Assembly (NCBI GenBank): GCA_032716605.1
Contig: CM064506.1
Span: forward strand, 17,123,779 to 17,187,778
DNA length: 64,000 nt
Direction: 5' to 3'
Source: Paralithodes platypus
Taxonomy: Eukaryota > Arthropoda > Malacostraca > Decapoda > Lithodidae
A program made the position numbers and the translations under genes. The notes under the pieces were generated by a model. The model had not been told where the DNA came from and did no database searches. It saw only the letters and a list, made by a program, of their open reading frames with translations. Shown here piece by piece: positions 56,290 through 64,000 of the stretch; position 1 is the stretch's first letter; each line of letters starts with the position of its first letter.

Positions 56290-56835
56290 CAATTTTTTTT
56301 TTTTTTTTAGAGCTTATAGTCATCAGTAACTCTATGCTCCTCAATATCATAAGCTCTCAGAAATATGTGCGACTTCAGTTGTTTCTTAAAAGCGTCAACA
56401 CAATTCAACTGCTTAAGTGACACAGGAAGTCGATTGAATAGACATGGGGCAACATAAGAAAAGGATCTAGCCGCAAAAGCACGTTCCCCAATGGCTCTGG
56501 GCTCATAAAGGCGATATGGGTCATCACCATTACGCAAATTCACATTTGACTCATTATTTGTTGGAAATAGAAGATCCAACAAATACTTAGGCTCACCAAA
56601 CCTCAGCACCTTAAATGTCAGTAGGCACACTTTAAACTCTATTCTGGCCTTGATGGGAAGCCAGTGTAGATCTATTAGATAATATGTGGTGGGTGGAAGT
56701 GAAAATACTAGTCTTGCACACCTATTAAGAACAAACTGGAGTTTCTTCAAAGTAACATTTGGTAGACCAATGAACAATGAATTACAGTAATCAATTCTAG
56801 ATATAACAAATGAATTTACCATATTATTATAGGTT
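56290..56835 (-). pseudogene. LINE thumb and C-terminal fragment with poly(A)
   Basis: The frame 56822-56307 encodes SFVISRIDYCNSLFIGLPNV, LHWLPIKARIEFKVCLLTFK, GERAFAARSFSYVAPCLFNR and LKSHIFLRAYD. This is the conserved tail of CR1/L2-related RT proteins. It is open but 5' truncated right before the thumb. Immediately downstream the minus strand has an A run (56309-56292), indicating a poly(A)-ending LINE. Confidence 0.8.
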
Positions 56836-56839
56836 TTAA

Positions 56840-57044
56840 CCCCTTCTGTACCACGACGTCCTTTTCACTTTATTCTGGCTACTATTAGACGATTTTAATC
56901 AGCTTAGGAAGGACGTCTACTCATTAAAAGGCTACAGACTATCTCAATTAATCCTTTTAGCTACCACAGATCCTTCTTAAACTGCACAAAATCGTCTAAA
57001 TATAGCTAGAATAAAACAAAAAAGACATCGCGGTACAGAAGGGG
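56840..57044. mobile_element. 205-bp palindromic piggyBac-like MITE
   Basis: TTAA at 56836-56839 and 57045-57048. Inverted ends CCCCTTCTGTACC(A/G)CG. The halves pair almost throughout (GGCTACTATTAGACGATTTT with its counterpart near 56990). Half-copies occur at 39840-39930. Confidence 0.85.
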
Positions 57045-57281
57045 TTAAGGTGTTTGGGTGTGGGTTTTGGCTGGTCCCAGACACATCCCCATTTATCCCA
57101 TTCATTTTAGGGTTCGCTATACAATTTTTCTATTTAAGATCAGGTTTTCAGGAACGTAACCCAATCGTAAATCAAGGGAGACCTACCGTATTGTATAGCA
57201 AGTGGGCTGTGCATTCCCACACCACTTCCCTGGATGGATGGTCAAAATAGTACCTCAATTACTATGGTAATTTATTAGTTA

Positions 57282-57473
57282 CAGCTCTCCCTCGATTTAC
57301 GATTGGGTTACATTCCTGAAAACCCAATCTTAAATAGAAAAATTGTATAGCGAACCTTAAAATGTATTAGGTAAATGGGGATGCGTTCTGGGACCAGCCA
57401 AAACTCAAACACAAACCCCTAAAAACCTATAATAATATCGTAAATCGGGGCGTTGGATAGTGAGGGAGATCTG
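57282..57473. mobile_element. 192-bp Tigger-like MITE
   Basis: TA at 57280-57281 and 57474-57475. Ends CAGCTCTCCCTCG and CAGATCTCCCTCA. Non-coding; relative of 56146-57184. Confidence 0.75.
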
Positions 57474-57547
57474 TATACGGATTAGTGGTCAAGATTTTAG
57501 GCATAACTATAATGAATGAACTATAGTTATTTAGGAGTGTAATGTAA

Positions 57548-57907
57548 GGGGAGATGGGCGTATTTATTTGTTTATTGTTTTATCATTTTTATTAATGTTA
57601 AGTTTCCTCCGTAGACCTTCATCAAACTGCAAAAATCGCCCCCTAGACCCCCTTCAACATTAATTTGAAAATTTTTTGTTAGAAAAATGTCCAGGCCAAA
57701 GGTCGGTTCCTCTTAAAATTACAGGCTCGCTATCGCTCGCCAGGAAAAAAATAGACACCTAAATGGCACGAAAGGTCTTCATATTGACAAAGAAATGGGG
57801 CATAAAGTCTTAAAATTGCCAAACTAATGGGGTGAGTCTTAAAATCTAAAAACCAATGGGGCTAAACACGAGGGAGAAGGGGGGCCAGAAAACCGTCCCA
57901 TCCCCCC
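57548..57907 (-). mobile_element. GGGGAGATGGGC-family MITE, inverted copy
   Basis: Left flank GTAA, right TTAA (57908-57911). Ends GGGGAGATGGGCG and GGGGGGATGGGAC. The complement of all family landmarks is present. It shares the right TTAA with the next element. Confidence 0.85.
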
Positions 57908-57911
57908 TTAA

Positions 57912-58207
57912 CCCCCTCCGACATATATAACGCGATAGCGTCATATGGGCGAGTGGCCAAAAACTCTCATATGACGCGATCGCGTCATATGAACTTATTG
58001 AAATAGCTCAGAAATATGTTAATAACGCGATTTGCATCATATTGAGCTCAGTAAGTTAGGTAAGTTAGATCAGAATCTGTCGGTTGCTAGCAACCCCAAA
58101 TTCCTCCAACTTCTAACAACCCCTCAGTGTGAAAAAGAGTGTTGTGATTAGAATACCGGGCGCGCGGGCAACCCCTAACTTTCATAAGTTAATATGTCTG
58201 GGGGGGG
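57912..58207. mobile_element. piggyBac-like MITE sharing a TTAA with its neighbour
   Basis: TTAA at 57908-57911 and 58208-58211. Ends CCCCCTCCGACATAT and CCCCCCCCAGACATAT. The interior repeats ATATGACGCGATCGCGTCAT (57979-57998) and related CGCGATAGCGTCAT, a palindromic motif. Right of it, AGTTACCTCCAGACAGATAC occurs twice (58211 and 58239). Confidence 0.8.
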
Positions 58208-58269
58208 TTAAGTTACCTCCAGACAGATACTATTCCCTTAAGTTACCTCCAGACAGATACTATTAACTC

Positions 58270-59730
58270 ATTCCCAATCTTTGGATTTGTTTTACATATT
58301 CACTCATTCGACAATAAACAGCATCTAATAAAAATAAATATATTTAATAATTAATCCTGCATATATGCGGACACCCATAATAACATACATACATACGCTT
58401 AAATCCATTTACCCTTCCATATTGACAAAGAAGATGTAGGCACTGTCACATAATAATATTATATTTGTTAGTAGTCTTGGCAAATCCAACATCAAGGCTA
58501 TTAACCTAATTGCAATGACGACTTGTCTATTTTGACTGCTATGTCGTCATTCCAACCGCGGTTAAAAAGAAAACGTCTAGAGTCTACTCCTTATCTTGCT
58601 CTAGGAGACGTTGTACATTAACCAAAACTACCACCGAAGGTGAAAAAAGCATAGAAGAGAAGAAAAAGGGGTTTACCTTAGTTACCGCTTAAGGCCCATC
58701 CCGTGTTCCGTCATGTGCAGATCCCTGTCGAACGTGCGCATGAGCGACCCTCTCTTGTCATCATTTTTTCACGCGCTCCATTGAATGCAGTCGCTTTTGT
58801 TGTGCTCCTTTAATTCACCCTGTTTAGGTTCGTTTCGGCTTATCTGGCCTTCTTTTTTGTTAGACAGATGTTACGTGATCTAGGGCACACGTAAATGGGC
58901 TCCTCAGTGTGTTTAATGGCGACGCGTGTGGAAATAGCTACCGAAGGTACGGGGGCGCCTGGCGTTCCTCGTGTGTGTTTTTCATTCCTTTCTCTTTTCA
59001 TATTCTTTTTTCCTGTTAGTCTGGGCATAGTTTAGCTTTTAGCTTATTTTAGCCTAGCTTGTTTCTCATTCAGGAATTGCTATGCCCCTATGAGTTTTCA
59101 TATTTTCATAGCCTAGGTGTACAGTTGGTTCACAATCTGAGATTTCGTGGTGGCGGTGCTGTTTGTCGGGTTTGTGTCGGCCGCATTATTAGCGTTATTC
59201 CCGAGTCCCCCCTTTCGAGCCTTCACTGTGTCTCAAGGGCCTGGGCGCTTGGTGGTTCGTGATATCCAGGGGTACCCCACGGGGGCCCCTCCCTCACACC
59301 ACAGGGTTTTTCGCCCCTGACACATTCTCTCCTCACGGCTAGGCCACCCTTTTTCTCGCCAGTTTCATTTACTGGTTTTTGTGTTCCCTTACTGTTTTCT
59401 CCTCCATCCTTTCATACCCTTTTGCCCAATCCTGGGGTACCCTACGGAGGCCCCTGTTTGTGCCAAACCACCCTTCCTGCCACTTCTCCTCATGGGCTTT
59501 GCTCTATCTCTGTGGGTTGGGTGGTTCCTGGGGGATGTGCCTCCTCTCCCCTGGTGTGTCTTCCTTGCCTCTCCCTTGACCGGTTGAGTCAGGATATTAT
59601 CAAGGAAGACACTGCTCAGCTTGATGGCCATCGTCGCTTGGAGTTCATAAGGAGATGACGCTTTTTTCTGGGCCTCTTTTGGTATTCCCTAGACGCTCCT
59701 CTCGCTTTTTCGGCGCCGGACCATCTCGGC
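58270..59730. other. Unassigned; start of GC-rich DNA
   Basis: AT-rich and featureless to about 58650, then rising GC. No conserved coding motif in the open frames. It may be the 5' part of the DIRS-type element that follows, but its terminal repeat cannot be identified from one copy. Confidence 0.5.
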
Positions 59731-59735
59731 CGGTC

Positions 59736-59876
59736 CCGCAAATTTGCGGGGGCTTGATTCGGTCCTCTGGGACATTTCGGCTCCCCGCAAATTTGCGGAG
59801 ATCGTGGGGGGGTCCCGCAAAATGCCGGGGGGTGGTGTCGGTACGGTTATGCCTCCATTGGCCCGCAAATTTGCGG
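59736..59876. repeat. Four spaced copies of a 14-bp palindrome
   Basis: CCGCAAATTTGCGG occurs at 59736-59749 and 59863-59876, with a close copy at 59784 (last base A) and a variant CCCGCAAAATGCCGGG at 59813. A perfect palindrome recurring within 140 bases upstream of a retroelement's coding region looks like a cluster of binding sites for a dimeric protein. Confidence 0.7.
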
Positions 59877-60008
59877 TAATAGTTGGCTTTCACTATTGAC
59901 TTTTTTTATGTCATCTTGTTGCCTGATACTATATTGGTGTATGCACTTTACTGGTGTTATAGGCCCTGCATGTAAGATGTTGAGTGGTGGTTAACACTTT
60001 CTCCACCT

Positions 60009-62600
60009 TTGCAGGTTCTGCTAGTGCTCTTCCGCCTCGGCCGCCCTCCTCACCTACCTCTGTGCTCCCAGTTTAGGGTGAGTACGGATACCTGTTTGCA
60101 TGTGTGTTCCTGTTTCCCCATGCTCCTTCCCTGGTTCTTCTTGGACATTCTCTCCACTTACTCCTTCGACGTGCTGATTATGGTGTGTGTTCTTCTAGTG
60201 CAGGTAGGCTGCCTTGCTTTCGCCTTGGTTGTCGCTCCCCGTGCTTGGAGAGGCACAAGTCCTGCTTGCGCCACTCGCTCTGTGTGTCCTCTACGGCCTC
60301 CCTCCCTGCTCTGTGTGGCACGTGTCTGGCCCTGGTGGTTGTGCTGCTCCATGGCCCTGGTTCCTCGGCGGCGGCTGTGGCCTCTGCTTCCCTTCCGTCG
60401 GTGTGGACGATGGTCTCCCGCCACATTAGGACTGTGGGCCACCGTTCCCCGGCCTTTGTTGCCGACCGGATCCGCGTCGCCCTGGGTATCCCTGACCCGA
60501 CTGAAGGCCGTTCACCTGGCCCTCTCCCCTGGGTCCCGCAGCCGGTCGTCCCATCGTCGGGGGGTTCCCCGGCTCCGTCCACGCTCTCGCTCGCCTCGTC
60601 GTCCTCCTGATCGCCTTGACGACGCCCATCGCCCTCGTCATGGTTCTCGCCCTGAGGCCGGGGTTAGCGGCTCTGCCCCTGTGCGCCCTCCCCTGGCCTC
60701 TACGGATAGGGGCTCTACTCCCTTCCGCCCGCTTCCCCAGCCCAGACGACTTCCTCTTACGTTGTCCTCTCCGCGCGCGGTTGTTCATGCTGTAGCTGGC
60801 CCTCTGCTCCCTCCTCCTACACTGTCCAGGAGGGTCCGCCTGGATGTCGTTGCTTCTCCTACTTCACCTGCTTCAGTGCCTATTCTTCCTTCACGGTCTC
60901 GTCCCACGGTGGTGGTCCCTCCCTCCTCCGCCTCGGTGTCGGGCCGCCCTGTTATCTCAGCCCCGGGGATCCTTGCTCTGTTTCCCCCCGCGGCTCCTGG
61001 CCTCCTTTCACCCGGCCAGCCTTCCCACTCCCGTCGTCCTGCTCCTCCTCATTCTTCTCTTCCTGACCTTCACTTACCGTCTCGCCAGGGGGGTACCCCT
61101 CCTCTTGCCTCGGTGGGGTTTTCGCGAGGTTTTGGGGTCCCCTTTCTCAGGAGCTGATGTGTCGCTGGAAGAGGGGAATGGTGCTGTTTCCCCCTCGGCC
61201 GTTCGTGATCGGGGACGAGTCCCTCAACGGCAACACAACCGTCGTCGCTCGCCTTCCTTGGGCCGCGTCGCTGCTGGTTCGTGTCGTGGGTCTCGCTCCC
61301 GCTCACGCTCGCCCCTGCGGGCCGCCCAATCTGGGGGGGGGGGTAGCCTCTCTCGGATCGATTGTCGGCTATGCAGGGCTGGGTTGTTTCACGCTTCGAC
61401 GGGCGCTTGGAGTCGATGGAAGACTCCCTCTTCTCGCCCTTCTTGGCGGTGACTCACCCTCCGCCTCACCCTACCTACCCCTGCTACGGTCCCCCTCCCT
61501 TCTGCAGGCCTACGTTCTGGTCAGACTTCAGCCGCCCTGACATCCTTCCGGCTGTTCAGTCCCTGGCTGTGTTGACGGGTCTGTCCTCCTATGGGACAGG
61601 TTTGTGCGACGCCGGTACGCCTGGCTTAGCCATCATGCTCGGTCACCCTCTCCCATTGGAGGCCTGGTTTGCTGAGGCCTTCGACTTCACACACCGATCC
61701 GTCGACGGCTCTCCTTCCGTCCCTCCCCCGGAGTCGTCCCTGATTTTGCCTCCTCTTGTGTCTGTCGGCGGGTTGGACGGCGCGTTCTGGTCCTGGATGA
61801 GCGCGCCCGTTCTTGAACTTTGTTCTATTGCTACCCCGTTCTTCTCTCCCCCGGATCAGCCCTCTGTCGCCAAGGTTTTTCCCTTGCGACAGAGGGTGAC
61901 GGACTTATTGTCTTGTCTTTAGGTTCCCTCCAGACGTCTGTTCACCACCTGCGGCTTTTCGAGGCGTCTGCGCCAGGCGATCTTCGCGAGGGTTTGGACC
62001 GCGTTCAGCGGGTCCACCTTCGGCTCGCGGTGTCTTTGGTTCCCGAGCTGAAGGCGGTTTTGTGCGCGGCAACTCGGCACCGCACGACGGTACGGTCTTC
62101 GTTCTGCCGGCCGGCCCCCTTGGTTATTCGTCAGGGTTTGTTGTACTCTGCGCTATATACGTCGGGGTTTTTTACGCAGGATGCTTGGGAATGCTACGCT
62201 TCTCTGTCGGCGGCCCCTGCTTCCGCCACACGACGCCGCGCTGTGTCGTTACGGACCCTGCTTACGTCACGCACCGACGCGCGGGGTCTTCTCAGTCCCG
62301 TCCTTCTGCCGGTCCTCTTCGGGGTGCTGCTGCAAGTGCTGCCACCTTGCCCGGGCGCAGGACTGGGACGTTGCTGGCCAGTGCATCGGTTCCGCCTCGC
62401 ACTTCTGTTCTTGCCCCTTTCATCCCCTCTGTGTCGGGGCTGGCCGGCCTTCCACTTCCGGCCGCCCTTCGAAGGGGTCAGCCCCGCGCCGGCCTGGGGT
62501 TGGGGTGGCCCGCCCTTTTCGACGAGGTTGGGGGGGGGGGGGGTAGAGGAGGTCAACGTGGCGCTCATGCCCGCACGGCCCGTACCGGGGGTACCTCCAC
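60009..62600 (+). pseudogene. DIRS-type element, gag-like ORF1 region (tentative)
   Basis: GC-rich DNA with pieces of one probable protein in shifting frames. RS-rich tracts lie at about 60530-60660 (RSRSSHRRGV, RPRSRSPRRPPDRLDD) and 61220-61330 (RGSRSRSRSPLRAA). Then come 61362-61919 (FDGRLESMEDSLFSPFL, PSVAKVFPLRQRVTDLL) and 61922-62230 (LRLFEASAPGDLREGLDRVQ, ATRHRTTVRSSF). A basic Gly/Arg tail near 62470-62560 ends in a G run. Frame changes coincide with G runs at 61331 and 62530. The assignment rests on position before a DIRS-type RT and on composition. Acceptor-like CCACCTTTGCAG (60013) and TTGTCTTGTCTTTAG (61922) could be splice sites or chance. Confidence 0.45.
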
Positions 62601-62699
62601 GTCAACACAATGTGTCGTTCTCTGGGTCGGCCTCCTTGTTCTCCTTCTCGCCTGGGCGTACCGGGTCGCTCCCCTCCTCTCGGGTGCTCCCTCGGGTTG

Positions 62700-63725
62700 T
62701 TTTCGCCCTTGCGCCCCTCGGTAGCCGCGAGGGACGTTGGGGGCGGCGGGTTGCGCGGAGGGGTCTCACCTGGAGGTGGACGTCCAGACCCCCACTCCGC
62801 TCTTGTCACCGACAACGGCCCATCTCTTCAGAGGTGGCCCACGTGTTCACTTCCATGCCCGAGCTGGGTAGCGTCGAGGGAGTTGACCGCCGGTCACCCG
62901 GTTTTCCTCTCCCGTGTCTTTCTGGTTCCGTCGCCGACCTGCGACGCGATGCGACCGGTGGTGGATCTGTCGGCCCTCAACGGGCACATCGTGCACACAC
63001 GGTTTCGGATGCTGCCGGTACCCCTGGTACGCCTGGCCCTGTGCCCTCTGTCGTGGGTAGTGTCGCTGGCCCTCCAGGATGTGTCTTGGCTCGTTCCTCT
63101 CCATCCTCGCTTCCAGCGATTCTTGGCCGTTCGGACTTCCGATCGTGTGTTCCTGTTCGACGGCCTTCCCTTCGGTCTCCACATCGCGCCGCAGATCTTC
63201 TCCGCACTGGTGGGGCAGGCTCTGGGTCCTCTCCTCAGGAGCGGGCTCCAGCTCCTGTTTTCCTTGGCCGTTTGGTTGGTAGTTTCCGACGCCCTAGGCC
63301 TGTGCATTGGCGACGCCCTCACAGTCGTTCGCAACATCGCATGGTTAGGGTTCCCCTTCGATGTTCCCAAGTCACGCTTGACCCCGTCGCGTGTCGTGCC
63401 ATGGGTCGGTCTCGCATGGGTTTTGTCCGGCGCTACGGTGACCAGGGGTCTGCCGGCCGCGGTGCACCTTCGGTGGACGGTCCTCGCCGTGTTGCACTCG
63501 GTCTCCCTCCCGGGGTGGCTCTGGGACTCGTTCGTGGGTTCGCTGCATTGGGCCGCTCTGCCCCTTCCCTTAGGGAGCCTCTGGCTACGCCGCCTCCTCC
63601 TCATGGGCACCGCGGTGTTTCCGTTGCCCCTATGGATCGGCTCCTGCCGCTCCCGCGTACCGTTCGCCGACGCTTCGGTCGCTGGGATGCTCGGGGCTCG
63701 CTCTCTGCGGCTGTGCCCTGGACCG

Positions 63726-63759
<34 letters not shown>

Positions 63760-64000
63760 CCGACGGTCTGGGTAACCGCAGATACGTCGAGCGGGGTTGG
63801 GTGAGGTTCCCAATCGAACCTGGGACGTCCGCTTCCCGGCAGATGGGTGGGTCTCCCTCCTCTTACCCGTCTATGCCCTCGGATTGTTGGTTCCTTTGTT
63901 CTTCCTGCGGGACCACGCGCTGGCCCTTCGGGGTAAGTCGGTGGCCTTCGGGTTGGACACTCAGACAAGCTGTCCCCTGTTTTCCTTATGCGGGGGTCCT
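62700..64000 (+). pseudogene. DIRS-type RT and RNase H, catalytic box lost, runs off the window
   Basis: The correct frame is open from at least 62850 to the C run: VFLSRVFLVPSP, MRPVVDLSALNGHI (62949), WVVSLALQDVSWLVPLHPRF, FDGLPFGLHIAPQIFSAL, then SLAVWLVVSDA where DIRS elements have YLDDWL, LGFPFDVPKSRLTPSRV, and FADASVAGM (start of RNase H). A C run (63726-63758) shifts the frame. Beyond it, VSLLLPVYALGLLVPLFF and LRGKSVAFGLDTQ continue RNase H. Both catalytic Asp of the RT are replaced (Ala, Val). Tyrosine recombinase and methyltransferase domains would lie beyond the window. Confidence 0.75.

Larger units (their letters stand above)
56146..57184. mobile_element. Tigger-like MITE split by a LINE fragment and a TTAA MITE
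   Basis: Left end CAGGTCTCCCTCACTATCC after TA (56144-56145). The right end reads inward AGGTCTCCCTTGATTTACG. It is in reverse orientation to the 192-bp relative at 57282-57473, whose two ends are CAGCTCTCCCTCGATTTACG and CAGATCTCCCTCACTATCC. The interior carries the LINE piece (56290-56835) and the MITE 56840-57044. Confidence 0.7.

Noticed and set aside
60003..61923. Spliced host gene suggested by acceptor-like sequences at 60013 and 61922
   Set aside because: No donors pair convincingly, the second acceptor falls where a one-base frame shift alone explains the break, and the downstream reading is a retroelement RT.
61820..63775. 651-codon plus-strand ORF
   Set aside because: Only its first part overlaps gag-like sequence. 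From about 62850 the conserved RT motifs are in a different frame, so the length reflects GC-rich codon use.
60158..63968. Minus-strand Arg/Gly-rich ORFs (60178-60582, 62894-63610, 63630-63968)
   Set aside because: Antisense of GC-rich DIRS-type coding DNA, including a glycine run that is just the C homopolymer.

Overview
Eukaryotic nuclear DNA, almost certainly from an arthropod and probably a decapod crustacean. The reasons are interstitial TTAGG repeats (the arthropod telomere motif, 7 units at 25632-25666 and many variants), AT-rich unique DNA, and a dense mixture of Penelope-like, RTE, Jockey-type, CR1/L2-type, DIRS-type, piggyBac-like and pogo/Tigger-like elements. The species assignment is an inference from repeat content. 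No complete host gene is recognisable. The only host-gene candidate is a promoter plus a first exon encoding a signal-peptide-like stretch at about 6840-7247.

Layout. 1-2230: unassigned, with one TATA/Inr core promoter on the minus strand. 2235-3920: broken non-LTR element (minus). 3958-6466: three piggyBac-type TTAA elements, one nested. 6840-7250: promoter/exon candidate. 7611-18420: a Russian-doll locus. A tandem-repeat host is split by a 5'-truncated Jockey-type LINE (8278-11925, carrying a SINE and a TTAA element) and then by a Penelope-like element (about 12021-18338, minus). The Penelope-like element carries a TTAA element and an RTE (13802-17816). The RTE holds an unknown insert that itself holds a second RTE. 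18528-20263: CR1/L2-type LINE. 20319-28300: small repeats, inverted repeats, tandem arrays and AGGCCT-rich DNA. 28306-33950: a long LINE (minus) whose ORF1 has an SGNH-esterase domain; a SINE splits its endonuclease. 34372-37665: inverted-repeat composite with two tRNA-like heads. 37924-39590: TTAA element and CR1/L2 fragments. 39985-41557: two tandem pieces of an RT fused to a PHD-like finger. 41767-45440: RTE 3' fragments, hairpin elements, SINEs. 45457-48425: longest Penelope-like copy (plus). 48700-58207: repeated invasion by TTAA elements and TA-flanked pogo/Tigger elements, including an almost intact Tigger transposase at 50874-52818. 59700-64000: GC-rich DIRS-type retrotransposon running off the window end.

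How the parts relate. Autonomous and non-autonomous partners sit side by side. Two SINE-like families appear to share 3' tails with LINEs in the same window (RTE and Jockey-type), the usual mark of borrowed retrotransposition machinery. Paralogous copies supply empty sites, so three insertions (piggyBac MITE, RTE, Penelope-like element) can be placed to within a few bases and ordered in time. Most coding copies are broken by frameshifts, and two have lost catalytic aspartates of the RT active site.
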